NCBI GenBank assembly: GCA_027492935.1
Contig: JAPUDU010000279.1
Coordinates: 1 to 38,243, forward strand
Direction of reading: 5' to 3'
Origin: Fimbriimonadaceae bacterium
Lineage (GTDB): Bacteria; Armatimonadota; Fimbriimonadia; Fimbriimonadales; Fimbriimonadaceae
DNA length: 38,243 nucleotides
Shown: positions 1 to 8,380 of the stretch, in pieces
Layout: the number at the start of each line of letters is the position of its first letter
Position numbering within the stretch: position 1 is the first letter of the stretch
Program-made: the position numbers and the translations under genes
The notes under the pieces: generated by a model
Seen by the model: the letters and a program-made list of their open reading frames with translations, nothing else
The model's database searches: none
What the model was told of the DNA's origin: nothing

Positions 1-12
1 TGGAAAGTCATT

Positions 13-696
13 TTAAGGGAGTTGAATCTTAGTTAATTTACGTTTCCGCTTTGTCGTTCGACTCCCAGATTTTCCTGATTCCTCATATTCGACTAATCCC
101 AGGCCCTTTGCATAGACTGACTTTTGCTCAGATGTGATGTCGATTCCTCCACCGACTTGCATCTTGTAGTTAAGTTTGGTTTCGACAGCAGAATAGTTCT
201 TGTTGTTGAACTTGAAATCACCTCGATTTTTCGTTTCGCCGTCGATGATTGCCGGGGCGGGGGCTCCCATTACGGGAATTTCGCCGGTGTAGATAAATGT
301 TTCAGGATTTGCACCAACAGCGAAAACCGGATAGACGCTTTTGAGAAGTTGTCCCTCTTCTGTACCAACAATGAAGACTCGATTGCCTTTTGCTTGATAG
401 TAGGTTGGGACGGGAGTATCGTTGTCCATTGCGGTGCGAATCTCGAATGCTTGCTCGGTGATTTCGCGGACTTTCTCGCGTTTATCTACATCGGGCTCGG
501 ATTCGTCAATGTACTTTTCGTATCGGCGTACTGTGGTGGTGCCAACATAGGTTTCGATAACACTGAAATTGTAAGTTTTGCCGTTAGAAACAATCTGTTC
601 TTCGTAGATTTTGACCATTCCTGCCCGCAACGGGAAATACTCTTCAACATTTGACTGTGAAGAGGATAAAGCGATTGCGGCCAGGATTGTGATCAT
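13..696 (-). CDS. exported hypothetical protein (third of three tandem paralogues)
   Basis: A 227-residue protein with a short hydrophobic N-terminus (MITILAAIALSSS) that looks like a signal peptide without a lipobox Cys. The mature part opens with EYFPLRAGMVKIYE, the 'outcome-of-a-maximal-load' layout seen in many small exported beta-rich proteins, and closes with VYAKGLGLVEYEE and a basic tail. That closing motif matches the ends of the two upstream genes (FAPKYGIVRF at 1466-2167, and W-stop-AAGTGTVKL at 696-1448), so the three appear to be paralogues. The ATG at 696 overlaps by one base (TAATG) the original stop of the upstream gene, implying translational coupling in one operon. I recognise no named family and cannot give a function. 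Confidence 0.75.
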   Translation of the reverse strand: MITILAAIALSSSQSNVEEYFPLRAGMVKIYEEQIVSNGKTYNFSVIETYVGTTTVRRYEKYIDESEPDVDKREKVREITEQAFEIRTAMDNDTPVPTYYQAKGNRVFIVGTEEGQLLKSVYPVFAVGANPETFIYTGEIPVMGAPAPAIIDGETKNRGDFKFNNKNYSAVETKLNYKMQVGGGIDITSEQKSVYAKGLGLVEYEESGKSGSRTTKRKRKLTKIQLP

Positions 697-1448
697 TATT
701 CTGCTGACTTAGTTGGTTCGGCGGGAGCTTCTTTCGCTAGAGTGATTGTATATTGGCTGGGCTTTCCGTCGTTCCCCGTTGTTGATACGGACAGCTTGAC
801 AGTGCCAGTACCGGCGGCTTACCACGTTTTGCCGCTTACTTTTTGGGTTTTGCCTTGAACTGTCAGTGTTCCGTTCATTGAAACGACGAGACAGTCACAC
901 GCTCCAGCGGGAGTCGTTACTTTTTCTTGCTTTTCAATTTTGTTTGACGCTTTGAGGGTTACCTCGTTGCCTTGAGCATCTTTCAGTTTTTGGCTGACTT
1001 CCCAGGTTTTGCCAATTTCCATTTTTGCCGGGAGAGCAAGTATTGGAGTTTCCAAAACTTGCTCTCGGCTGGAGACCATATAGACACCATCTTCTCGGAT
1101 TTCGAGGATGTCGGTGCCTAGGTTTGACAGGGCTTCGGCACGTTCGATTGTAAAGCGCGGCTTTCCATCGGTAAACCCGTTGTAGGTTTGCTTTTGCTTG
1201 CCTTGTCGTTTTGAACCGTTATAGTCAAAGTCGTAAGTCAACTCATCCGCAAGGGCGAGCCCGTAGTATTGGTAGCCCTCGTGCTTGAGGTTTTCTGGTA
1301 CCTCTTGCTTTGGTTCGGGAGTTGCGGTGCCGGTGGTACCAGTTGTGGCTGGTTTATCAGGCGTTTGTTTTCCTTCAGTTTCAGGCTGACACGCGAACAA
1401 GCCGAGAGTGAGGGCAGCGAATATGATGAGAGAAGTGAGCTTACGCAT
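696..1448 (-). pseudogene. exported lipoprotein, interrupted by in-frame TAA at 819-821
   Basis: The start at 1448 gives a lipoprotein signal (MRKLTSLIIFAALTLGLFAC, Cys about residue 20) and a Thr/Pro/Glu-rich linker, then a beta-rich domain beginning near YQYYGLALADELTYDF. Translation stops after 209 residues at SGKTW with TAA at 819-821. The same frame then stays open for 40 more codons (AAGTGTVKLSVSTTGNDG and on) to a TAA at 696-698 that overlaps the next gene's ATG. The neighbours have F or Y where this gene has the stop (TWFAPKYGIVRF, VYAKGLGLVEY), so a TAC or TAT to TAA change is the simplest reading. The intact product would be about 250 residues. A translated 209-residue form remains possible, as does a base-call error. 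Confidence 0.75.
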
Positions 1449-1465
1449 TTCTTGATCTACTTTGG

Positions 1466-2167
1466 TTACTTGCTTCGGAACCCTTTAAGTTTCATGGCAA
1501 TTTCGCTTTTCGCGCCATCTTCACGCAGGGTCGATTGGATAAACCGAACGATACCGTATTTTGGGGCAAACCACGTAGTGTTACGGATGGCGTATTTTTT
1601 TCCGCCTGACTCGTAGTTGTAGCCACTTTCTACGGCAAGAGCTTGGATTTGACCCATGTCGGTATCAACGGTTTCGATTCCTCGGTTCCGGAGAAGTCCG
1701 TTCATTGTGCCGTAATCGGGTTTGCCGGTTTCAACGGATGGGAATGGGCCTTTTCCAGCGTATTTGAGTTCTGCTCGGCTAGCAAAATCTGGGGCGGCGG
1801 ACATTTGGGGCGGGTCGTACTTTTGCCCATTTCTTGCGTTAAGCTGGAAGATGCCTTTGGGGCCGACTTGCCATTCGACGAGGTCTGTAACCGCATCTTT
1901 TTCGACAAGTTCGACAGTTACGATTTTGTCTTCACCGGAATCTTTAACGCCTTTAACTCGAAGAGTGAGCTGACTTGTACCGGCAGCGAATGTGGATTGT
2001 GCTCCGGGGGTCGTGGGAAAGAGATCGCTAATTGTAGTTCCTTCTGGAAACGCTTCGACTTTGGGAGCATCAGCTGGGGGCGCGGCTTTTTCATCGCCTT
2101 TGTCGCAGCCGACGAGACCAAGTGAGATTCCGAGGATGAGAGATAGTCCGAGTGTGTGTGGCTTCAT
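1466..2167 (-). CDS. exported lipoprotein (first of three tandem paralogues)
   Basis: I place the start at 2167, not at the upstream-most ATG, because it gives a clean lipoprotein signal (MKPHTLGLSLILGISLGLVGC) and has AGGA about 8 nt upstream, just beyond the previous gene's stop. The product is 233 residues: lipobox LVGC, a charged linker, then a domain from about residue 50 (DLFPTTPGAQSTFAAG) ending in TWFAPKYGIVRF and a basic tail. This ending aligns with the ends of the two following genes. It is likely anchored to the envelope by a lipidated Cys. Function is unknown. It is the best intact representative of the trio. Confidence 0.75.
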   Translation of the reverse strand: MKPHTLGLSLILGISLGLVGCDKGDEKAAPPADAPKVEAFPEGTTISDLFPTTPGAQSTFAAGTSQLTLRVKGVKDSGEDKIVTVELVEKDAVTDLVEWQVGPKGIFQLNARNGQKYDPPQMSAAPDFASRAELKYAGKGPFPSVETGKPDYGTMNGLLRNRGIETVDTDMGQIQALAVESGYNYESGGKKYAIRNTTWFAPKYGIVRFIQSTLREDGAKSEIAMKLKGFRSK

Positions 2168-2183
2168 TTTTTTTCCTAATGGT

Positions 2184-3296
2184 TTATTGTGAATTTTTGA
2201 GAGCGTTGATTTCTTTGATTGCATCATCGACAAGTCGCTTATCGCGTAGGTCGGTGAGATCAAGTTGTTTTCCAGCAAGTTCCGTTGTAATTTTGGGGGC
2301 AGCGATAGCAACACCGTTGACAACGACGAGGAGACTTGAGCCTTTTCTGTTTCGGCTGTACTTCCAAAGTCGTTTTCTTCCTTCCTCAGTCATTTTGAGG
2401 TGGATGGTGTAGATATCGTTGCCTTTTTCATCTTTTTTAACTGACGTTGTGGCATTTTCCAACAACGTTTCGTTGACGAGTACATCTGCACCCTGCAAGA
2501 CTTGTTCCGGTCTTTGCGCCATTTGCGATTTCGTCTCCTCGTCGATAAGATCTTGGAGCTTTTGCTTCACATTTTCTTTGGCGGTCGAACCATCGAGATA
2601 CTTGCTGGCAATGTCGCGATAGTTACCAACGATGTATTCATCTGAGGGATTGAATCGCTTTTCAATTATGTTGGCAACTTCCTTGGCGAAAGCTGGTTGG
2701 TAGCTGACAGGAAGTTTTGCGATCAGGGTTTTGGGTTCGCCGGCAATCTTGACTCTTACAGGAATCGGAACAAGAATTCTTATGCCGGTGGTAATGCTCT
2801 CATATCGGACTTCGTCGAGCGGAGTGCCATCCAGCTTGACGTTAAGATCTTTGGTTAACTTTTCGGTAAGGGCAGCATCTCCATCGATGGCTTTTTGGAT
2901 ATCTTCGGCAGACCATTCATTGACTCCGGGCTGAAGTTCGTCCAAGTCGATTTTGTTGAGGACTGCAACTAGCCTTACCAGGGCTTCTTCGTTTCCTTGG
3001 AGGGATTGGAGAAGTTCGCGCATGGGGATTCGCCGAGCATCTTCGGATGATGCTTGTCGATCGTCGGAGCCAAAACCGGCACCGGCTTTATCGACTTGGA
3101 CAAGTTGGGCAACCGAGTTTGAAACGCGGATGGCGAACCCAAGATCAGGATTCATGGCGACGAGCGTAACAGTGCCAGGAATGATGGGTTTAGGATCAAA
3201 TTGGTTCAACTGAACTTCACCGACTCCCCAGATACCACCAAATACTGCCGCGATCACGGCGGCGGAGGTTATCATGACTTTTGTTGCTGGTTTCAT
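2184..3296 (-). CDS. membrane-anchored protein with a SecD P1-like C-terminal domain
   Basis: The start at 3296 yields MKPATKVMITSAAVIAAVFG, a single N-terminal membrane anchor; an upstream in-frame ATG at 3365 would add about 23 unlikely residues. The product is about 370 residues. The last 100 or so (IHLKMTEEGRKRLWKYSRNR, LLVVVNGVAIAAPKI, then AGKQLDLTDL) resemble the periplasmic P1 head of SecD, where a similar stretch precedes the first channel helices. None of SecD's six transmembrane helices follow, so this is not a translocation channel subunit. It is first in a run with the three exported proteins downstream (16-nt gap to the next start), so it may act on them. The SecD similarity is my recognition of the motif, not a search result. 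Confidence 0.6.
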   Translation of the reverse strand: MKPATKVMITSAAVIAAVFGGIWGVGEVQLNQFDPKPIIPGTVTLVAMNPDLGFAIRVSNSVAQLVQVDKAGAGFGSDDRQASSEDARRIPMRELLQSLQGNEEALVRLVAVLNKIDLDELQPGVNEWSAEDIQKAIDGDAALTEKLTKDLNVKLDGTPLDEVRYESITTGIRILVPIPVRVKIAGEPKTLIAKLPVSYQPAFAKEVANIIEKRFNPSDEYIVGNYRDIASKYLDGSTAKENVKQKLQDLIDEETKSQMAQRPEQVLQGADVLVNETLLENATTSVKKDEKGNDIYTIHLKMTEEGRKRLWKYSRNRKGSSLLVVVNGVAIAAPKITTELAGKQLDLTDLRDKRLVDDAIKEINALKNSQ

Positions 3297-3393
3297 AGGG
3301 GCGATTCCGGACTCTCTACGGAGGTCTGAAGAAGTGAACAGTTTACCGGGAGAGAATGTTCCCACCTAGCACTTCGAGTTTCTGACAGGTACG

Positions 3394-4350
3394 ATGAAGC
3401 GTATGCAAGTTGTTGACGTGGCGGCTCAGATTTATGCCGAGGTAGGCAAAGCTATTGTTGGGCAGAATCGGGCGGTCGAACAAGCGTTGGTTGCGCTTTT
3501 TGCTGATGGGCATTGCTTGCTACAAGGTGTTCCGGGGCTAGGGAAAACCTTGATGGTTCGGAGTTTTTCGCAGGCTTTGAACTTGGAGTTTAAACGCATT
3601 CAGTTCACGCCAGACTTGATGCCGAGTGACGTTATTGGTACCAATGTTTTTGATCAACGGAATGGTGAATTCACGTTGCGCAAAGGGCCGATTTTTACTT
3701 CAGTTTTGTTGGCAGACGAAATCAACCGAACTCCACCGAAGACGCAAGCGGCTTTGTTGGAGGCGATGGAAGAACGTCATGCAACTATTGATGGGATTCG
3801 GTATGAATTGCCGAAGCCGTTCATGGTTTTTGCGACACAAAACCCGATTGAATACGAGGGTACTTATCCTTTGCCGGAAGCGCAACAAGACCGCTTTTTG
3901 TTCAAGATCGTGATGGATTATCCGGGCGAGGCACAGGAGATTGATGTTTTGCGACGTTTCCATGCTGGCTTTCGATCGCAGGATCTTGAGAAGGCGCAGA
4001 TTCAACCGGTTCTGGACTTTGCTGGTTTGATGGCAGTCCGTGAACAGGTGAAAGCAGTGAAGATTGAGGATCGGATGTTTAAGTACATCTTTGATATTGT
4101 GCGGGCGACACGTAGTAGTGGTGATTTAATGGTTGGTGGTTCGCCTCGGGCGGGCTTAGCATTGGTTGCGAGTTCGCAGGCATTGGCGGCGATTCGTGGT
4201 CGTGACTTTGTTATTCCAGATGACATTAAGGAACTGGCGATGCCTGTTCTGCGGCACCGCGTGATTATGCGGCCGGAAGTAGAACTTGAGGGATTTGGTG
4301 TTGAACAGGTGCTCCAAAGAATATTGGATGCGCAAGTTGTTCCGCGCTAG
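3394..4350 (+). CDS. MoxR-family AAA+ ATPase
   Basis: A cytoplasmic 318-residue AAA+ ATPase of the MoxR class, chaperone-like ATPases that usually help assemble or activate VWA-domain or membrane partners. Walker A GVPGLGKT lies at residues 45-52 and Walker B LLADEINR at about 105-112, followed by PPKTQAALLEAMEE. The sensor/arginine region FATQNPIEYEGTYPLPEAQQDRF is highly typical, as is the lid domain with GGSPRAGLAL. Length is normal for the family. AGGT sits 3 nt before the ATG, and a second in-frame ATG is at 3403. It usually sits with DUF58 and VWA genes, but here it is followed by a glycosyltransferase and divergent from the SecD-P1-like gene, so its partner is not evident. Confidence 0.93.
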   Translation: MKRMQVVDVAAQIYAEVGKAIVGQNRAVEQALVALFADGHCLLQGVPGLGKTLMVRSFSQALNLEFKRIQFTPDLMPSDVIGTNVFDQRNGEFTLRKGPIFTSVLLADEINRTPPKTQAALLEAMEERHATIDGIRYELPKPFMVFATQNPIEYEGTYPLPEAQQDRFLFKIVMDYPGEAQEIDVLRRFHAGFRSQDLEKAQIQPVLDFAGLMAVREQVKAVKIEDRMFKYIFDIVRATRSSGDLMVGGSPRAGLALVASSQALAAIRGRDFVIPDDIKELAMPVLRHRVIMRPEVELEGFGVEQVLQRILDAQVVPR

Positions 4351-4358
4351 GAATGAAT

Positions 4359-5345
4359 ATGATTCGCGTCTTGTTTTTGACGAGGCAGAAAGCCGGGGGG
4401 ATGTCTACCTTTGCGTCGTCGCTGGTTCCCGGTTTAGAAGCTAAGGGAATTGAAGTCGTAATTGACACGGCGGATGATTGGATTCCGGAGAAGACAGGTT
4501 GGCAAGTCGATCGGCGAGTTAGTCGTGCGGTTCGGGATGCAGGGAAGGGGTTTGATTTTGTATTAGCATGGGGGTATCGCGCGGCGTGGGCTTGTAGCGA
4601 GGCGTTTTATGTTAAGAAGCCTTGGGGTTATGTGGCTTATGACACTCCGAAAACCACTCATGATCAGTTGATTGGTCGACTTGCGGCAGCACGGACGGGG
4701 ATTTGTAGTTCGCGGGCGACGAAGCGCGTTTTAGATGATGCGGATGGTGTGAATCTGGAGGTAATCGTTCCGGGAGTGCAGGTTCCGGCGGGGTTGCCGA
4801 GCAAAGAAGTGGCGCGTGAACAACTCGGATTGGATGCGGACTCGCGTGTGATTGTTGGGATGGGTCGCTTGGTTAACGATTCGGCGATTGATGTTTTTGA
4901 CGACTTGCTTGAGATGGTGAAAGCTGAAGTTCCGCGTTCGGTTGGGCTTTATCAGATGGTCGGTGGAACGCGGAAGATGAATCACTCGCGGGTTGTTGAT
5001 TCGGGGATTGATCCTTGGGTTTTGATTCAAGCGGCGGATTTAGTTCTGTGTCCTGATCGAAGGGCGGGCTTTAAGATGGCTGCGGCGATGGGGATGGCGC
5101 TTGCAAAGCCCGTCATGTGCCGGGAGTTGCCTTCGTTGCGAGAACTTGGGGTGGCGGATGTGAGCATGGAGTTCTTCAGCGATGATGGAGATGCTTATTA
5201 TCAGATTTTGGACTTATTAAGTGCGCCGGTTTATCTGGAGAGTTTAGGGTTGGCGGCGCGGGCGCGGGCAGATGATTACTTGAGTTTGGATCGCAGTGTG
5301 GACAACTTTGCGCGGATGATTCGAGATTGTGTGGGCCGTCGGTAA
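4359..5345 (+). CDS. GT4-like glycosyltransferase
   Basis: A GT-B-fold glycosyltransferase. MIRVLFLTRQKAGGMSTF is the usual first strand and Gly-rich loop, and the C-terminal half has VIVGMGRLVNDSAIDVFDDL, then VLCPDRRAGFKMAAAMGMALAKPVM, which corresponds to the donor-binding ExxG/A-x4-EA region of GT4 enzymes, though the usual E-x7-E is not preserved. I chose the second ATG (4359) because AGGA is 6 nt upstream of it and the protein then begins at the fold; the first ATG is at 4353. It starts just after the MoxR stop and may be co-transcribed. Substrate unknown; likely surface glycan assembly. Confidence 0.8.
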   Translation: MIRVLFLTRQKAGGMSTFASSLVPGLEAKGIEVVIDTADDWIPEKTGWQVDRRVSRAVRDAGKGFDFVLAWGYRAAWACSEAFYVKKPWGYVAYDTPKTTHDQLIGRLAAARTGICSSRATKRVLDDADGVNLEVIVPGVQVPAGLPSKEVAREQLGLDADSRVIVGMGRLVNDSAIDVFDDLLEMVKAEVPRSVGLYQMVGGTRKMNHSRVVDSGIDPWVLIQAADLVLCPDRRAGFKMAAAMGMALAKPVMCRELPSLRELGVADVSMEFFSDDGDAYYQILDLLSAPVYLESLGLAARARADDYLSLDRSVDNFARMIRDCVGRR

Positions 5346-5355
5346 TTCTCATACC

Positions 5356-5439
5356 GGATGCGCGTTAGAATAGTTGTGCGGTCACCATTGAGGGTGGTAA
5401 CGGAGGACGGAGCAGGGATGCTCCCACCGCATCCTTTTT
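5356..5439 (+). ncRNA. candidate structured RNA or attenuator ending in a T-run
   Basis: GGATGCG at 5356-5362 pairs perfectly with CGCATCC at 5428-5434, and TTTTT follows at once. Inside lie the hairpin GAGCA-GGGA-TGCTC (5410-5423) and GTGG (5394-5397), which can pair either with CCAC (5424-5427) or with upstream CACC (5383-5386). TGCGGT (5377-5382) can also pair with ACCGCA (5426-5431). Competing pairings plus a terminal T-run suit an attenuator, a riboswitch-like leader for the 5534 gene, or a free small RNA. The string AGGGTGGTA recalls a T-box core, but the element is too short for a T-box. No known class is assigned. Confidence 0.35.
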
Positions 5440-5533
5440 GAGTAGTAAATGTAAACCTCGTAATTTTGTGGGTCGAAATGAACAGGTTATCGTCCTTGAT
5501 ATTATATAGTCCTTCGGACGGGCAAAATATATC

Positions 5534-6019
5534 ATGATGATGACCACACTTTTGGCTACTTGCTTACTTACACACGACGGGGTTGGCGTGAGCAATGTTA
5601 AGGATACAGGGCCGCAGGCTCAGCATGAAGCGGTTCGGGATGTGGCGAAGATGATTAGGATGTCGCTCTATGCCCCAGATAAGACCGCACGTGGTTTTTC
5701 GATGCGATCCATTGAGTTTGTGAAAGTAAAAGGGGGAGTCGGGCTTGATGAGGAGCGTTCTGCAGTCCGAATGCGGTTTGTGAATAAAAGCACGAGTACA
5801 GCTTTTGATATTTATCAGATGAAAACGAATGAGGCGGTCAACTCGCAAAAGCACATTGATTGGCTGATTAAAGGTGGCTATTTTGAAGGCGGGGTTTCAA
5901 CTCATGACACGTTTGTTTCGATGAAGCGAGGTGATTTGGATTTAGGGTTTGTCGGTGGGTTGGTGAGTGAGCCGAGCGCGGGTGAGCTGTTGAAGCGCCT
6001 TGTTTTGATTTCACCTTAA
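5534..6019 (+). CDS. small exported hypothetical protein
   Basis: A 161-residue product with a short hydrophobic N-terminus (MMMTTLLATCLLT) that could be a weak signal peptide. The rest is soluble and mixed in charge, with FSMRSIEFVKVKGG, VRMRFVNKSTSTAFDIYQMK and a final GELLKRLVLISP. I recognise no family. The start region has three consecutive ATG codons and no clear ribosome binding site. It lies downstream of the candidate structured RNA, which may control it, and converges on msrB with a 25-nt gap. Confidence 0.6.
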   Translation: MMMTTLLATCLLTHDGVGVSNVKDTGPQAQHEAVRDVAKMIRMSLYAPDKTARGFSMRSIEFVKVKGGVGLDEERSAVRMRFVNKSTSTAFDIYQMKTNEAVNSQKHIDWLIKGGYFEGGVSTHDTFVSMKRGDLDLGFVGGLVSEPSAGELLKRLVLISP

Positions 6020-6044
6020 GGGGTGGAACGGCATAAACGTTTCT

Positions 6045-6452
6045 TCACTTTTCCTTTGATTGGAATTTGATGCTGACGCTGTTGATGCAGTAGCGTTGTC
6101 CAGTTGGAGTTTGCGGGGCATCTTCGAAGACGTGCCCGAGGTGGGAGCCGCAGTTTTTGCATAGGACTTCGATGCGGTGCATGCCGAAAGAAGTGTCGCC
6201 GACATATTCGATGGTGTCGCTATGGGAGCGGAAAAAGCTGGGCCAGCCGCAGCCGGAATCGAACTTTGTTTCACTGTCGAATAGAAGGGCTCCACAGGCG
6301 CGGCAATGGTATTCGCCTTCACCTTTGAAATCCCAATATTCGCCGGTGAATGCGCGTTCTGTTCCATGCTCGCGGAGGACGTGGAATTCGTCTTCGTTAA
6401 GTTGCTTGCGCCATTCTTCGTCGGTTTTTTCGACATTGTATTTTTCGCTCAT
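6045..6452 (-). CDS. msrB: peptide-methionine (R)-S-oxide reductase MsrB
   Basis: MsrB reduces the R epimer of methionine sulfoxide in proteins, with electrons normally from thioredoxin. The 135-residue protein has the two zinc CxxC pairs (CRAC at 50-53, CKNC at 98-101), the conserved SGCGWPSF at 67-74, HLGHVFED at 104-111 and the catalytic Cys in RYCINS (C122). Length and motif order are normal for a stand-alone MsrB. It ends a same-strand run: sigma factor, 57-residue protein, membrane protein, msrB, with a 33-nt gap to the gene before it. That placement suggests it belongs to an oxidative-stress regulon, helped by the nearby superoxide dismutase. Confidence 0.95.
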   Translation of the reverse strand: MSEKYNVEKTDEEWRKQLNEDEFHVLREHGTERAFTGEYWDFKGEGEYHCRACGALLFDSETKFDSGCGWPSFFRSHSDTIEYVGDTSFGMHRIEVLCKNCGSHLGHVFEDAPQTPTGQRYCINSVSIKFQSKEK

Positions 6453-6485
6453 CTGTTTAGTTTGACGCCAGCAGTCAAGAATGTG

Positions 6486-8192
6486 TTAATTCTCTTTGGG
6501 CAACGGAAAATCAGCGGCAAAACCTTTGGCTTGTTCTTGAGCCAATTTTGTTTCGAGGTTGTAGTTTTTAACTATTTCCCATGTCGCTTTAAGGCTCAGA
6601 TAAGATGTGGCGGCAAAGCAGGCAAGGCCAATGCAAGCAGCGATTGTTGCTTGGCGGCGAGCTTGTTGCCGATCTGAGTCTACGATGGCGAGCGTCGAGA
6701 AGCAGATGCATGCAAGCACCATGGGGAGCGATGCGATGTTGCTTGTTCCTTTTAATGCTGCGGATGCCCAAAATAGCGTAGTGCCAAGAACAGCAAAAAC
6801 GAGAAAGTTTGATAGGTTACGGCTGAATTTGGTGTCCGGTTTACGATTTTTATGCCATGTGAGGATGACTAAGGCGGCCATTAACGACACGTGAAATAGC
6901 ACTTCCGTGAGAACGGATCCTCTTTCAAAGAAGCAAAGCGAGATAACAACAATTGTTATATGGATGACGGGAACAAATTTTTCGCTTAAGGCAATAAGGG
7001 CAACGGGAATGCTCATCACCAAAATTGTCACGACGGTTGGTACGTGAAAGTTGAAAGACGACTCGTTTTGGGCAAGGCAGAGTGATAGGGGTACGAGAGC
7101 GAGATACCGAATTGACTTGACCCATGGTCTGTCCGCGATCTTCTGAGTTGCAAGAAGGAGGACGGTAAGGGTTACGAAAAGGGCAAAAACGAGAATCGGT
7201 ATGCGGGTTATTAGAGGGCCAATGAGATAAACAAATTGCCAATCCACGGTGCTGTAGGGGTCAACATGAGTAACTTTTGAGTCAGCAAATCGAATCGCGT
7301 TTTCAACTAATTGCTGAGAAGGCACTGGTAATTCCTTCGTTGCTTCAGCGAATATTTTTTTATCGATGGCTTTAGGTATGTACGAGTCGGGATAGTTATT
7401 TGAAACAGCGAGTTTCACAATGGATTTCCCTACGAGTGGGGTTATGACGATTTCATCCGTAAGGGCCATGAGGCGGCCAACTTTGATGACATTGATGCGA
7501 TCCTCAATGTTTTCTTGAGGCGGTATTGAGCCGATCAGCCTTTTAATCGTTGCCTTTTGGGACGAGAGGTTTTTGAATAGCACAGAGGCGTATCGCTCCG
7601 TTTTTTCGATAACTGAAGGTTCATAGACAAGCGCAGCGAATTTGTAACGAGGTTCTTGCCATGGATATTCTGAATATGACTTGCAATTTGCGGCAAGGGC
7701 GACATATTTTTTAACGCCTGAAACATCTCCGCGGGAATCGGCAATCGTTGCTAATTGGAGAGGGAAGAAGGCGTTATCCGGCACAAACTTCATTCCGGCG
7801 AGGTTGAGTTTTTCGGATTGATCAAGTAGTTCTAAGAATCTCTTTTGTTCGGCTGGATTTCGTGCGTTTGATGTTGAGTAGACAGTTCCGTTCCTTGAGG
7901 CAAAACCGATCAAGATGGGATCATTTGATTTCAGAGCGAGTTGCAGATATCTCATTCGGCGCTCTTGCTGATTTTGTACATCGGGCAGGGTGAGATTTAT
8001 ATCGAGATTTTGGGATAAGGAAAAGAACTCGGCATTTTCGCCCTTGAAGGAGTTGTTATCGTTGTATTTGGGGAATCCCAGGCTCCGAAAAGCGGAAAGG
8101 GTGTTGAGCCTTCCATCGGGGATGGCGAGGTAAACGATGAGGCATAGCAAAGCTAAGGCCCCGATTATTTTCAGGGGTTTGAGGGATTCCAT
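6486..8192 (-). CDS. polytopic membrane protein with large extracytoplasmic domain, possible sigma-regulator partner
   Basis: A 568-residue protein. One N-terminal helix (IIGALALLCLIVYLA, about 10-25) is followed by about 285 soluble residues, probably outside the membrane, rich in helix-forming stretches. From about residue 310 a block of roughly nine hydrophobic segments follows (for example ILVFALFVTLTVLLLA, VVTILVMSIPVALIAL, FLVFAVLGTTLFWASAAL). AAAGGA precedes the ATG by 8 nt. It follows the 57-residue gene by 12 nt in the sigma operon, where an anti-sigma or sensor protein would be expected. I recognise no family; a signal-sensing role is inference from position only. Confidence 0.75.
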   Translation of the reverse strand: MESLKPLKIIGALALLCLIVYLAIPDGRLNTLSAFRSLGFPKYNDNNSFKGENAEFFSLSQNLDINLTLPDVQNQQERRMRYLQLALKSNDPILIGFASRNGTVYSTSNARNPAEQKRFLELLDQSEKLNLAGMKFVPDNAFFPLQLATIADSRGDVSGVKKYVALAANCKSYSEYPWQEPRYKFAALVYEPSVIEKTERYASVLFKNLSSQKATIKRLIGSIPPQENIEDRINVIKVGRLMALTDEIVITPLVGKSIVKLAVSNNYPDSYIPKAIDKKIFAEATKELPVPSQQLVENAIRFADSKVTHVDPYSTVDWQFVYLIGPLITRIPILVFALFVTLTVLLLATQKIADRPWVKSIRYLALVPLSLCLAQNESSFNFHVPTVVTILVMSIPVALIALSEKFVPVIHITIVVISLCFFERGSVLTEVLFHVSLMAALVILTWHKNRKPDTKFSRNLSNFLVFAVLGTTLFWASAALKGTSNIASLPMVLACICFSTLAIVDSDRQQARRQATIAACIGLACFAATSYLSLKATWEIVKNYNLETKLAQEQAKGFAADFPLPKEN

Positions 8193-8204
8193 TTGTTGGT
8201 TCCT

Positions 8205-8378
8205 TTATGGTTGGGGTTCGGGCTTCTTTCTCCTGGCGATTGGTTTGAGACAAGGAGAGATTTGTGACTTGAGCTTGTTCAAGGCGGGAATGAGATTGAA
8301 ATCGGGTTCAGGTTGAGGTGGGTGGTTGATTCGATCGTAATGATCGGCTAAGAGGGCATTGAGTTGACGGTCGGTCAT
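8205..8378 (-). CDS. 57-residue protein between ECF sigma factor and membrane protein (anti-sigma-like fragment?)
   Basis: A short reading frame beginning MTDRQLNALLADHYDRI, then a Pro-rich stretch (HPPQPEPDF), a helix NLIPALNKLKSQI and a basic tail RRKKPEPQP. Its ATG lies 2 nt after the sigma factor stop, the classic coupled arrangement for a sigma factor and its regulator, and the membrane protein starts 12 nt after its stop. The N-terminal helix pattern resembles the short cytoplasmic sigma-binding segment of anti-sigma factors, but there is no membrane helix or zinc motif. The reading frame, spacing and coupling support a real gene; function is inferred. Confidence 0.6.
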   Translation of the reverse strand: MTDRQLNALLADHYDRINHPPQPEPDFNLIPALNKLKSQISPCLKPIARRKKPEPQP

Positions 8379-8380
8379 TG

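Noticed and set aside
1466-2323. Upstream start of the lipoprotein at 2323
   Set aside because: It would bury the lipoprotein signal and overlap the upstream gene by about 140 bp; the ATG at 2167 has a good ribosome binding site.
2184-3365. SecD subunit of the Sec translocon
   Set aside because: Only a P1-like C-terminal segment is seen; no multi-helix channel domain follows and secF is not adjacent.
5356-5439. T-box riboswitch (AGGGTGGTA string and terminal stem)
   Set aside because: The element is under 90 nt, with no room for stem I, and the downstream gene is not an aminoacyl-tRNA synthetase or amino acid gene; the match to the T-box core (AGGGTGGNACCGCG) is incomplete.
5356-5439. Bacterial SRP (4.5S) RNA
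   Set aside because: The conserved GGAAG-loop core with AGCAG is not present in the right geometry on either strand.
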